Shown: positions 8,436 through 17,086, counted from the stretch's first letter. The stretch is 41,168 nt of DNA from Helcococcus kunzii ATCC 51366 (GCF_000245755.1 NZ_JH601088.1:552814-593981), one strand, 5' to 3'. Notes: generated by a model from the sequence alone, not told the origin. Translations and numbers: made by a program.

Positions 8436-9575
8436 ATGGAATTTGTCTTGCCAGCAATAAATAAATTCGGTAAAGATTCATATCAAGAAATATCAAATAC
8501 TTTATTAAAAGAAAATAAGAAAAAAGGATTAATAATTACTACCAAAGATATATATGAATTAGGATTATTAAAAGATATATTGAATATTTTAGAAGAAAAT
8601 CAAATTCAATATGAAATGTATACTGGAGTAGTACCAAATCCAACTATTAATAATGTTGAAGATTCTTCAAAATTATTTTTGGATAATAAATGTGACTTTA
8701 TTATGGGAGTTGGCGGAGGTTCAGCAAATGATTGTGCAAAAGCAGTAGGTATATTAGTAAGTAACGGTGGAAATATTAAGGAATATGTAGGTTTTAATAA
8801 AAGTAGACATAAATCACCATTTCTTATTTGTGTAAATACTACAGCCGGAACAGCTAGTGAAATTTCTAGAGCGTTTTTAATAAATGATGAAGAAAATAAA
8901 GAAAAATTAATTTTTAAAGATATTAATGCTCTTCCAGATTTAAGTATTAACAACCCTGAAATAATGTTTGGTTTACCTAAAAAAATTACAGCTCAAACTG
9001 GTATGGATGCATTGACACATGCAATTGAAAGTTATATTTCAACTGGTGCATACACTCTTACTAAAGAATTTTCACTATCCGCAATAAAACTAATTTTTAA
9101 TTCTTTAGAAAAAGTAATTGATGAGCCTAAAAATGAAAATCTTAGAAATGAAATGATTTATGCTCAATTTTTAGCTGGAATGGCTTTCTGTAATGCAGGT
9201 TTAGGCTTAGTACATGCTATGTCACATCAATTAAGTGCATTATATAATTTGCCACATGGTTTATCTAATGCAATATTATTACCTGAAGTTATGAGATTAA
9301 ATAAAAAGACTTCAACTAAGGGATTTGCAGAGATCTATCAAAACATATTTTTAGATTCTTTTGAAGATGATGAAAAATCAGCTGATTTGTTAATAGAAAG
9401 GGTAGAAAATCTTTCTGATAAAGTAGGAACAAAAGTAAAATTATCCGATTTAGGAGTTTTAGAAGAAGATATTGATAAATTGATAGATATGACATTTAAA
9501 GATGGTAATCTACCAAGAAACCCATATCAACCAACTAAAGAAGATGTAAAAAATATTTTTAAGAAGGTAATGTAA
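8436..9575 (+). CDS. Iron-containing alcohol dehydrogenase
   Basis: Group III Fe-dependent NAD(P)H alcohol dehydrogenase, 379 residues, full length and similar in plan to lactaldehyde reductase FucO. The dinucleotide loop GVGGGSANDCAKA lies near 90-102 and TTAGTASE follows near 137. The metal ligands are clear: Asp191 and His195 in DALTHAIESY, His260 in VHAMSH and His274 in LPHGLSN. Placed right after the aldolase, it most likely reduces the aldehyde product (methylthioacetaldehyde or acetaldehyde) to the alcohol, regenerating NAD+ under anaerobic conditions. Substrate is inferred from context. GNAT follows after 1 bp. Confidence 0.9.
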   Translation: MEFVLPAINKFGKDSYQEISNTLLKENKKKGLIITTKDIYELGLLKDILNILEENQIQYEMYTGVVPNPTINNVEDSSKLFLDNKCDFIMGVGGGSANDCAKAVGILVSNGGNIKEYVGFNKSRHKSPFLICVNTTAGTASEISRAFLINDEENKEKLIFKDINALPDLSINNPEIMFGLPKKITAQTGMDALTHAIESYISTGAYTLTKEFSLSAIKLIFNSLEKVIDEPKNENLRNEMIYAQFLAGMAFCNAGLGLVHAMSHQLSALYNLPHGLSNAILLPEVMRLNKKTSTKGFAEIYQNIFLDSFEDDEKSADLLIERVENLSDKVGTKVKLSDLGVLEEDIDKLIDMTFKDGNLPRNPYQPTKEDVKNIFKKVM

Positions 9576-9576
9576 A

Positions 9577-10065
9577 GTGGAATATATTGTAGAGTCTCCA
9601 AAAAATGAAGACATTATTAAGTTAAATAAAATAAGAACTGATGAAGATAATTATAGACAACTTCTTTCGCTTTCTTCAGAATCAATTATTGAGACGGAAA
9701 AGTATTTTTTTGATGATTCTAACAATAAAGAAAATATTATTTTAAGATGTGAAAATGAGGTTGTAGGTTATTGTCAACTAAGAAGAGACAAAGAAAAAAG
9801 AAGAAATCATAAAGCAACAATTTCAATTGCAATAGATTCTAATTTTCATAATAAGGGATGTGGTAATATTTTGTTAAAAAATATTATTTTTATAGCAAAA
9901 AATCAGTTAAGTTTAAGAAAAATATCATTAACTGTTTTGGAAAATAATGATAAAGCAATAGCTTTATATAAAAAAAATGGCTTCAAAATAGAGGGGCTTT
10001 TACTAAACGATACAATTGTAGATGGTGAATTGAAAAATGTATATATAATGGGTCTTCTATTATAA
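9577..10065 (+). CDS. GNAT family N-acetyltransferase
   Basis: Cytosolic GNAT-fold acetyltransferase of 162 residues with a GTG start one base after the dehydrogenase stop. The ribosome site AAGAAGG lies inside the preceding gene. The acetyl-CoA loop appears as FHNKGCGNILL (about 88-98), a fit to the Q/RxxGxG/A signature, and LENNDKAIALYKKNGF (about 129-144) is the typical C-terminal motif. Its role in a carbohydrate salvage operon is unclear; possible roles are detoxifying an amine or modifying an enzyme. It is co-transcribed by spacing. Confidence 0.82.
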   Translation: MEYIVESPKNEDIIKLNKIRTDEDNYRQLLSLSSESIIETEKYFFDDSNNKENIILRCENEVVGYCQLRRDKEKRRNHKATISIAIDSNFHNKGCGNILLKNIIFIAKNQLSLRKISLTVLENNDKAIALYKKNGFKIEGLLLNDTIVDGELKNVYIMGLLL

Positions 10066-10131
10066 GCAAAATCATTTGGTTGTATAATTGGTTAAAAATA
10101 TTAGTGAGTTATTTTCGTTAAGGAGGAATTA

Positions 10132-11304
10132 ATGGAAATTAAAGAAAAAATATTAGATTATATTTTTGAAAATCTTGATATTTTTGAAAATAGAGAAAAT
10201 GTTGAGATTAAAGAAGTTGGCGATGGAAATGTAAATTACATTTTTAGAGTTAAAGATGATAAAAAATCTGTTATTGTAAAATTTAGTGACGATTATATTA
10301 GAGGTTCAACAACAAGAAAGCTATCTTCAGCTAGAAGTAAAATTGAAACGGAAATTTTAAATTATCAGTGGAAATTATCAAATGGTTTAGTTCCTGAGAT
10401 ATATGATTATTCTGAAGAAAATAGTTTTATAATTATGGAAGACCTTTCAGATTATAAAGTTTTAAGAGAGTCGATAAAATTAAAAGAAATATATAAAGGA
10501 TTTGGTAAAGAAGTAGCTAAATTTCTATATAATACATTATTTAAAACAACCGATTTAGTTATGAACATAAAAGAAAAGAAAGAAACTGTTGCTAGATTTG
10601 TAAATTATGATATGTGTGAAATCTCTGAAAGACTTGTTTTTACTGAACCTTACATGAATAATCAAGGGTTAAATTCATTCACAGGATCTAATAGAGACTT
10701 TATTGAACAAAATGTTGTAAATAATAAAAAGTTAATATTAGAAGTAGCAAAATTAAAATTACAATTTATGACTAACTCAGAATCAATGATTCATGGTGAT
10801 TTACATTCTGGCTCTATTTTTATAAACAGTAATGGGATTAAAGTTTTCGACCCAGAATTTGCATTTTATGGACCAATGGGATATGACATTGGAAATATTT
10901 TAGCGAGTTTAATTATTTCATACAATGTTTCCTTTTTTGAAAATAATTATATTGAAAATGATTTTACAGAATGGCTTAAACAATCAATTTTAGAAATAGT
11001 TTCAGAATTTAAAAAGATATATAAAGAAAATTCATTGAATGATGTTAATACTTATATGTTTAAAAATGAAAAATTTTTAGAATACTATTTAAATAAGATA
11101 CTTAGAGATACTGCGGGATATGCTGGTACTGAAATCATAAGAAGAACAGTAGGTGTAGCAAAAGTAATAGATATTGATAGAGTAAAAAATCATGATGGAT
11201 ATAAAGATGTAGAAAGAAAATTATTAAGTACCGGAATTGATTTAATTTTAAATTCTGATAAATATATTGATTCAGAAGTTTATAAAAAAATGTTAGAAAT
11301 TTAA
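10132..11304 (+). CDS. mtnK: MtnK-like 5-methylthioribose/5-deoxyribose kinase
   Basis: Protein-kinase-like sugar kinase of 390 residues, close to S-methyl-5-thioribose kinase in length and motifs. The N-lobe loop is GDGNVNYIF (28-36). The catalytic loop is HGDLHSGSIF with His221, Asp223 and His225, and the metal-binding FDPEFAF follows with Asp240 and Glu242. The HGDLHxGSI signature is characteristic of MtnK. The reaction phosphorylates the 1-position of methylthioribose or, for DrdK-type paralogs, 5-deoxyribose. It follows a strong AAGGAGG site and is followed by its isomerase partner after 12 bp. Which of the two sugars is preferred cannot be told from sequence. Confidence 0.85.
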   Translation: MEIKEKILDYIFENLDIFENRENVEIKEVGDGNVNYIFRVKDDKKSVIVKFSDDYIRGSTTRKLSSARSKIETEILNYQWKLSNGLVPEIYDYSEENSFIIMEDLSDYKVLRESIKLKEIYKGFGKEVAKFLYNTLFKTTDLVMNIKEKKETVARFVNYDMCEISERLVFTEPYMNNQGLNSFTGSNRDFIEQNVVNNKKLILEVAKLKLQFMTNSESMIHGDLHSGSIFINSNGIKVFDPEFAFYGPMGYDIGNILASLIISYNVSFFENNYIENDFTEWLKQSILEIVSEFKKIYKENSLNDVNTYMFKNEKFLEYYLNKILRDTAGYAGTEIIRRTVGVAKVIDIDRVKNHDGYKDVERKLLSTGIDLILNSDKYIDSEVYKKMLEI

Positions 11305-11316
11305 TAGGAGTTTTAA

Positions 11317-12363
11317 ATGGAAAGAATAGATCATGATCTTGCTTTTATGCTTAGATTTGAAAATGTAGCATGGTTTGAAAATGGTAAGGTTAAAATATTA
11401 GACCGTAGAATTTATCCAATGGAAGTAAAATATGTTGAATGTGAAACTCATGAAGAAGTAGTGAAAGCAATTCAAGATATGGTGACTCAAAGTGGTGGAC
11501 CATATCTTGCTGCAACAATGGGAATGGTTTTAGCTGCTTATGAAACTAAGGTGAAAAATTTAAATAATTCAGAAACAAAAGAGTTTATGAAAAAAGCAGC
11601 AGATAAGATTGCCAATGCAAGACCTACAACTTCATCAAGAATGAGAAAAATAGTTGATAATGCATTGTCAACTATATCTGAATCTGATTGGGAAAATAAA
11701 GATGATTTAATTGGAAAATTCAGAGAATTTGCGATTTCAGAAGTTTCAAACAGGTATAAAAATATTGAAAAAATGGGAGATATTATTGCTGAAAAAGTTC
11801 CTAATAATGGTACTATAATGACACAATGTTTTGCTGAAACAGTTGTGGGAATGATTTGTAGAAAATTAAAAGAAAAAGGAAAAGATACAGTAAAATTTAT
11901 TACTCCTGAAACTAGACCATACCTTCAAGGAGCGAGACTTACAGCAAGTGTTATAAAAGATATGGGATTTGATGTTCATGTAATTACAGATAATATGCCA
12001 GGCTATATATTAAAAAATAAAAAAGTAGACTTATTTACATCTGCATCTGATATGATTACGAAAGATGGTCATGTAATAAATAAAGTTGGAACTTTCCAAA
12101 TAGCTGTATTATGTCATTATCATGGTATTCCATATTTTGTGACAGGAAATCCAAGTGAAGTACATGAATCGATAGATGATATTATTATTGAAGAGAGAGA
12201 TGAAAATGATGTTTTATCACATTTAGGTAAGAAAGTAACCCTAGAAGGTGTTAGAGCATATTATCCTGCCTTTGATATAACTCCACCTCATCTAGTATCA
12301 GGAGTTGTAACTAACAAAGGGATGTATTCACCATATAATTTATCTGAATACTTTAAGGATTAA
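11317..12363 (+). CDS. mtnA: MtnA-like sugar-1-phosphate isomerase (eIF2B-like fold)
   Basis: Isomerase of 348 residues of the MtnA/eIF2B-alpha family, converting 5-methylthioribose-1-P (or 5-deoxyribose-1-P in DrdI-type paralogs) to the ribulose-1-P. The catalytic Cys171 lies in MTQCFAE and Asp245 in SASDMITKDG. ETRPYLQGARLTA (198-210) is a hallmark segment and INKVGTFQIA matches the NKIGTY block. Oddly, the N-terminal RGAPAIG phosphate/substrate loop of classical MtnA reads QSGGPYLAATMG (58-69). This divergence suggests a subfamily with shifted specificity. It is the last gene of the operon and is followed by a strong terminator. Confidence 0.83.
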   Translation: MERIDHDLAFMLRFENVAWFENGKVKILDRRIYPMEVKYVECETHEEVVKAIQDMVTQSGGPYLAATMGMVLAAYETKVKNLNNSETKEFMKKAADKIANARPTTSSRMRKIVDNALSTISESDWENKDDLIGKFREFAISEVSNRYKNIEKMGDIIAEKVPNNGTIMTQCFAETVVGMICRKLKEKGKDTVKFITPETRPYLQGARLTASVIKDMGFDVHVITDNMPGYILKNKKVDLFTSASDMITKDGHVINKVGTFQIAVLCHYHGIPYFVTGNPSEVHESIDDIIIEERDENDVLSHLGKKVTLEGVRAYYPAFDITPPHLVSGVVTNKGMYSPYNLSEYFKD

Positions 12364-12398
12364 TTGATTAAGAATTAAATTATTCTTTGTAAACAAAC

Positions 12399-12446
12399 CC
12401 GCTGCAGCAAAACGAACTTAAGAACGTTTTGCTGCAGCGGTTTTTT
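12399..12446 (+). terminator. Intrinsic terminator after mtnA-like gene
   Basis: CCGCTGCAGCAAAACG (12399-12414) pairs perfectly with CGTTTTGCTGCAGCGG (12425-12440) and six T follow. Core and loop resemble the terminator at 4669-4712. Confidence 0.93.
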
Positions 12447-12473
12447 ACTTTCTTCCTTCCTATTTAAACTCTA

Positions 12474-12533
12474 TGTTAAATCTATGTTAAATGTGTGTAA
12501 AATCCGTATTTTTAGCAATTTTTGCTATATAAT
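12474..12533 (+). promoter_or_regulatory. WalR/PhoP-like direct repeats and promoter of the VWA-TelA operon
   Basis: TGTTAA (12474), TGTTAA (12485) and TGTAAA (12496) are spaced exactly 11 bp apart. They match TGTWAH-N5-TGTWAH, the known consensus for WalR, and the similar PhoP box. A perfect TATAAT lies at 12528-12533. The -35 position (about 12505-12510) has no good match, as is common at activator-dependent promoters. The repeats sit directly upstream of it. Confidence 0.6.
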
Positions 12534-12561
12534 AAGTTTAAGGTATATAAGGGAGGTTGTC

Positions 12562-14175
12562 ATGAAGAAATATAGAATAATTTCACTTTTTTTGGCTTTC
12601 ATTTTTTTTATTACTGCATGTGGTAAAGGTGAAAAAAAGACTAGCGAAGGGGCTCCTGATTTTACTACACAATCTGGGAGCGGGGATACACTTAAGATTG
12701 TATCAGGTTCTGAAAATAAGGTGTTGGAGCCGATAATTGAAGATTATGCAAAAAAGACTGGCAAAAAGATTGAAATGGATTATAAAGGTTCACTTGATAT
12801 TATGAGGATGCTTCAGTCGAATGAAATTAAATATGACGCGGTTTGGCCTGCTTCCACAATTTGGTTAACAATGGGAGATACCAATCGTGTTCTTAAACAT
12901 ACGGAAACTACCTCAATCACACCGGTTATTTTTGGTATAAAAAAAACACTTGCTCAAGAATTGGGATTTGTTGGAAGAGATGATGTTAAATTGAAAGAGA
13001 TTATAAATGCAATTGAAAATAATAAATTAAATTTCGCAATGACTTCAGCAACTCAATCAAACTCAGGGGCGAGTTCATATTTAGCTTTTTTAACGGCTTT
13101 AAGTAAAAGTCCTGAGAATGGGTTAACCTTAGAAGATTTAAAAGATGAGACACTGATTAAAAATATTAAAAGTTTACTTTCAGGAGTGAATAGGAGTTCG
13201 GGTTCATCAAATTGGCTAGTTGATTTATTTTTAATGGGCGATTATAATGCAATGGTAAATTATGAACAATTGATCATTCAAACTAATGTAGAATTGGAAA
13301 ATCAAGGTAAAGAACCATTGTATGCGGTTTATCCGGTTGATGGATTATCAATAAGTGATTCACCATTAGCTTATATTAATAAAAATAATGAACAAAAAGA
13401 AAAAGATTTTTTAGAATTTCAAAAATATATTTTATCTGAGGAAGCTCAAACCAAAATTGAAAAAACTGGTAAAAGAGGCGCTTATTCTACAGTAAGTGAA
13501 AGTAGTAAAGAACTGTATAAGGCGGAATGGGGAATTAATCCAGATAAAATATTATCTCCAATTAGATTGCCTCAATCGGAGGTAATCACAGAAGCATTAA
13601 GCTTGTATCAAACAAGTTTTAAGAAACCGGCTTATACAATTTATGTGCTTGATTATTCTGGAAGTATGTCAGGAGACGGCGTAAAACAAATGCTTGAGGC
13701 ATTAAAACAAGTTATGATTCCTGAAAATGCATCAAAAAATTTACTGTTGGGTACTTCAAAGGATAAGACAATATTGCTTCCATTCTCACATAAAACTTAT
13801 CCAAAAGTTGAAAAAGAAGGGAATGATTTAACCGATTTATATAATAGTGCGATAGATACGCAGTTAGGTGGAGGAACAAGTTTATTTGAAGCGACAATCG
13901 ATGCCTTAAAAATAGCTTCAAAAGAGAAAAAATTAAATAATTATACTCCTGCAATTGTTCTGTTAACTGATGGAATGGCTAACGGAAGTAAAAATATTAA
14001 TGATTTAAAAGATGAGTATGGCAAATTAGGAATGGACATTCCAATATTTTCTATAAAATTTGGAAATGCAGTTGATGAGGAATTGGAGTCAATTGCAAAC
14101 TTAACAAATTCAAGAATTTTTGACGGCACAAAAGATTTAATTGAAGCGTTTAGAGCGGTAAAGGGGTATAACTGA
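12562..14175 (+). CDS. Lipoprotein with SBP domain and C-terminal VWA domain
   Basis: Surface lipoprotein, 537 residues from the Met preceded by GGGAGG; the frame is open further upstream, but no ribosome site supports that longer start. The signal sequence ends in a lipobox ITAC with Cys20. Residues of about 45-350 resemble an extracellular solute-binding fold (LKIVSGSENK, GSLDIMRML, DAVWPAS). Residues of about 355-537 form a von Willebrand A domain with an intact MIDAS: D364-x-S366-x-S368 in DYSGSMSG, Thr439 in GGGTSLFEA and Asp470 in LTDGMANG. SBP-VWA fusions occur in gene neighbourhoods with TelA and XpaC. Function is unknown; metal-dependent protein or ligand binding at the cell surface is likely. 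It overlaps the next gene by 1 base (TGATG). Confidence 0.85.
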   Translation: MKKYRIISLFLAFIFFITACGKGEKKTSEGAPDFTTQSGSGDTLKIVSGSENKVLEPIIEDYAKKTGKKIEMDYKGSLDIMRMLQSNEIKYDAVWPASTIWLTMGDTNRVLKHTETTSITPVIFGIKKTLAQELGFVGRDDVKLKEIINAIENNKLNFAMTSATQSNSGASSYLAFLTALSKSPENGLTLEDLKDETLIKNIKSLLSGVNRSSGSSNWLVDLFLMGDYNAMVNYEQLIIQTNVELENQGKEPLYAVYPVDGLSISDSPLAYINKNNEQKEKDFLEFQKYILSEEAQTKIEKTGKRGAYSTVSESSKELYKAEWGINPDKILSPIRLPQSEVITEALSLYQTSFKKPAYTIYVLDYSGSMSGDGVKQMLEALKQVMIPENASKNLLLGTSKDKTILLPFSHKTYPKVEKEGNDLTDLYNSAIDTQLGGGTSLFEATIDALKIASKEKKLNNYTPAIVLLTDGMANGSKNINDLKDEYGKLGMDIPIFSIKFGNAVDEELESIANLTNSRIFDGTKDLIEAFRAVKGYN

Positions 14176-14792
14176 TGAATAATAATGATGGAGCAAGATC
14201 AATTTTAAGTACGATAGTTTCTTCAATATTATTTTTGGTTACATTATTGTTATTTAAGTGGCATTTTTTAGTAAGTGCAGGATTGTCCATATTGACTTAT
14301 TTTGGCGTATTACTTGTAACAGCTCCCATTAAAAAAATAGGGAATGTCTCAGTAGAAAAAATTGACCAAGGTGAAAGAATTAGTAGGATATATGAACAAG
14401 CTAATGAAAATATTAGACAAATAAATAAACAGCAAACATTAATAAATGACAAAGAGGTATTTGAGAAAATTGGAATGTTATCGGAAAAAGGAAGTAGTAT
14501 AATGAACTATTTATCAAATAATTACAAGGCTATATCCGCATCTGAACATTTTCTAGAATATTATCTCGGCACTGCAAACAGGATAATAAAGAATTTCGCA
14601 GAAATGCAAAACACAAGTATTTCAGAATCTAAATCAAAACTTATTAGAAATGAAACTTTGGAATCATTAGACTATCTGCAAGATATTTTTACAAGACAGC
14701 TAGATAGTTATTATGAGGATAAAATATTAAGTTTAGAAATAGAATCTGACTTATTAGAGAAAACAGTAAAACTTGGAGGAGGTAGAGAATGA
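14175..14792 (+). CDS. XpaC-like membrane protein
   Basis: Protein of 205 residues with two hydrophobic spans at about 10-27 and 31-49, followed by a long charged, mostly helical cytoplasmic part (about 55-205). Size, layout and position before telA match XpaC-like proteins (annotated as 5-bromo-4-chloroindolyl phosphate hydrolysis proteins after a B. subtilis phenotype, not a demonstrated activity). It overlaps both neighbours by 1 and 4 bases, so the four genes of this operon are probably made in fixed proportion. It probably links the membrane with TelA. The family assignment is by context and architecture, not by a strong motif. Confidence 0.65.
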   Translation: MNNNDGARSILSTIVSSILFLVTLLLFKWHFLVSAGLSILTYFGVLLVTAPIKKIGNVSVEKIDQGERISRIYEQANENIRQINKQQTLINDKEVFEKIGMLSEKGSSIMNYLSNNYKAISASEHFLEYYLGTANRIIKNFAEMQNTSISESKSKLIRNETLESLDYLQDIFTRQLDSYYEDKILSLEIESDLLEKTVKLGGGRE

Positions 14793-15853
14793 AGAAACAA
14801 AGGATTGGATTAATTTTACTACTCTCTGTAATAGTATTTGCTGGAATATATTTATTTATTCAAAACAATAAGAAACCTGGAGTAAAAATTGATGGACTAA
14901 TTGGTGGAGAAAAAATTGGATTAGTGGAAAATGAAATATTTAAGGAAAATATTAAGAAAAATTATGGATTAACATTTGATTATAGAAAAGCAGGTTCTTT
15001 AGAAATGGTCCATGAAAACAACGAAAAATACGACTATCTATTTCCATCAAGTCAATTAGCTTTACAGCTGTATCAGAAAAATGGTGGTAAATACAGAAAA
15101 CAAGATATTGTTTTTAATACTCCAATTGTTTTATATTCTAGAAAACCAGTTGTAGATAAGCTTGTCGAACAAAAAGTAGTTTCAAAACAAAATGATGTAT
15201 ATTATGTGGATATGCCAGCATTCGCAGAACTCTTAAAAAAAGGCACCAAATGGAGTGAGATAGGACTCAAAGATTTATATGGTCCAATGATCGTAGATAC
15301 AACGGATCCAAATAAATCAAATTCAGGAAATATGTTTTTAGGTTTATTAGCGAATAGCTTGAATGGTGGAGAGGTTGTAAGAAAAAGCGATTTGGAGACA
15401 ATTAAACCAATAATAAAAAATATATATCAACAAATTGGTATCATGCAATCTTCCTCATCTGACATGTTTAATCAATTTTTGAAGCAAGGAGTGGGAGCAT
15501 ATCCAATTATTGCTGGTTATGAAAATCAAATTCTAGAATTTTCAAAATTAGAGCCAGATATATATAAACAAATTAAGGAACAAATAATAGTTATGTATCC
15601 AAGTCCTACAGTTTGGTCCTCACATGTTTATATAGCTTTAACTGAAAAAGGAGAAATTGGTTTAGATTCTCTATTATCAAAAAATACGCAAGAAATTGCC
15701 TGGAAGGATCATGGATTTAGAACGATCGTTGCTGGAACAGAAAATAAAGGAGCTTTCGATGTACCGGGTGTACCAGAGAGCATATCAAAGGTAATGCCTA
15801 TGCCGGACATAGACGTAATGAATGAATTAATGAACACACTTTTGGAGGAATAA
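14789..15853 (+). CDS. Membrane-anchored SBP-like protein, paralog of the VWA lipoprotein
   Basis: Protein of 354 residues with an N-terminal hydrophobic segment (about 6-24) but no lipobox Cys, so it is probably a membrane-anchored extracellular protein. The body resembles the solute-binding half of the gene at 12562. KAGSLEMVHENNEKYDYLFPS here corresponds to YKGSLDIMRMLQSNEIKYDAV there, and both share a later DxxxSxSG-type segment (DPNKSNSGNMFLGLL here; TQSNSGASSYLAFL there). No permease or ATPase is adjacent, so the binding fold probably senses or scaffolds rather than transports. It overlaps the XpaC-like gene by 4 bp and precedes telA by 1 bp. Confidence 0.78.
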   Translation: MKKQRIGLILLLSVIVFAGIYLFIQNNKKPGVKIDGLIGGEKIGLVENEIFKENIKKNYGLTFDYRKAGSLEMVHENNEKYDYLFPSSQLALQLYQKNGGKYRKQDIVFNTPIVLYSRKPVVDKLVEQKVVSKQNDVYYVDMPAFAELLKKGTKWSEIGLKDLYGPMIVDTTDPNKSNSGNMFLGLLANSLNGGEVVRKSDLETIKPIIKNIYQQIGIMQSSSSDMFNQFLKQGVGAYPIIAGYENQILEFSKLEPDIYKQIKEQIIVMYPSPTVWSSHVYIALTEKGEIGLDSLLSKNTQEIAWKDHGFRTIVAGTENKGAFDVPGVPESISKVMPMPDIDVMNELMNTLLEE

Positions 15854-15854
15854 A

Positions 15855-16997
15855 ATGGCAGATTTAAAATTAGAAGATTTATTGAAAGAACAACCAAAAA
15901 CTGAAACTAAAGAAATTTCAGAAAATGAAGCTAAGGAATTAGTTAAGCAAGAAATAAAACCACTTTCTCCTGAAGATAAGGAAAAAGTTGAAAAAATAAA
16001 AAACGAACTGGATTTAAGAGATTCATCTGCAGCTAACCTATTTGGTGTAAGTACACAAAATAGTATTGCTCAATTTTCAGATGAAATCCTTTCAAAAGTA
16101 AGAGCAAAGGATGCGGGTGAAACAGGTGAATTAATGACAGACCTACTTGTAAAAGTTAGAAATGTAAACTACGATGATGAAGGTGGAAATTTCTTATCAA
16201 AAATTTTCAATAGTGGAAAAAATAAAATAGAGAAATACATCGCTAGTTATGATGATTTATCTGGTCAAATAGATAGTATATCAGCTAAATTACAAAATGA
16301 ACAAAAAGAGCTTATCAAACAAGTTCAACTATTTGATAGACTATATGAACAAAATCTAAATTACTACAATGATTTAGAAATATATATCATGGCGGGAAAT
16401 GAAAAAATTGCAGATATGAGAGATAATCAAATCCCAAGATTATTAGAAGAAGCAAAAGCCTCTGATAATCCTATGGCATTACAAGTGGTAACAGACTTGC
16501 AGGACAATGTAAATAGATTTGAAAAGAAAGTTCACGACTTAAAAATTTCACAAACATTAGCGATGCAATCTGCACCTCAAATTAAACTAATTCAAAATAA
16601 TGATCAACTTCTTGCAAATAAAATAACAGATGCAATAAATCACATTATTCCACTTTGGAAGTCACAAACAGTAATCGCTTTGGGACTTGCAAAACAAGAA
16701 GAAGTATTAAAAATGCAAAAAGCAATCTCCGATGCTACAAACGAAATGATTAGAGAAAATGCAAGAAAATTGAAGAAAACTACCATTGGAGTAAGAGAAG
16801 AAGCAGAAAGATCAACCGTGGATATTGAAACACTCGAAGAAGCAAATAAAGAATTAATAGAAGCAATAGAAGGTTCAATTGAGATATCCAAGAAAGCTCA
16901 AGAACAAAGAAAACAATCAGAAGAAAAAATGGTTCAAATCAAAACAGACCTAAAAACTGCACTAATGTCTGCTATGAATGAAGGCGTAAAATTATAA
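15855..16997 (+). CDS. telA: TelA-family protein (toxic anion resistance)
   Basis: Cytoplasmic, highly helical and charged protein of 380 residues, the normal size of TelA/YceH/YaaN proteins. Long coiled-coil-like segments cover most of residues 100-380. Typical stretches are LPLSPED-like entry residues (36-45), the central LYEQNLNYYNDLEIYIMAG region (about 159-177) and a LWKSQTVIALGLAKQEE block (about 266-282). TelA proteins are linked to tellurite and cell-envelope antimicrobial tolerance, by an unknown mechanism. It has a GGAGG site overlapping the end of the preceding gene and is last in the operon. Its partners here are surface SBP/VWA proteins rather than TerD-type proteins. Confidence 0.85.
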   Translation: MADLKLEDLLKEQPKTETKEISENEAKELVKQEIKPLSPEDKEKVEKIKNELDLRDSSAANLFGVSTQNSIAQFSDEILSKVRAKDAGETGELMTDLLVKVRNVNYDDEGGNFLSKIFNSGKNKIEKYIASYDDLSGQIDSISAKLQNEQKELIKQVQLFDRLYEQNLNYYNDLEIYIMAGNEKIADMRDNQIPRLLEEAKASDNPMALQVVTDLQDNVNRFEKKVHDLKISQTLAMQSAPQIKLIQNNDQLLANKITDAINHIIPLWKSQTVIALGLAKQEEVLKMQKAISDATNEMIRENARKLKKTTIGVREEAERSTVDIETLEEANKELIEAIEGSIEISKKAQEQRKQSEEKMVQIKTDLKTALMSAMNEGVKL

Positions 16998-17010
16998 TTA
17001 ATATATAAAG

Positions 17011-17037
17011 GTTGCTGTCGTTACAGCAACTTTTTTA
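17011..17037 (+). terminator. Terminator after telA
   Basis: GTTGCTGT (17011-17018), loop CGTT, ACAGCAAC (17023-17030), then six T. Confidence 0.9.
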
Positions 17038-17086
17038 TATGGTCGTTTTTATCTAAACATTATTGAAATGAAGAAACAAATTATAA

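Noticed and set aside
12484..12561. Longer N-terminus of the VWA lipoprotein
   Set aside because: The upstream in-frame ATG lies inside the direct repeats and promoter. Only the ATG at 12562 has a ribosome site and gives a clean lipoprotein signal.
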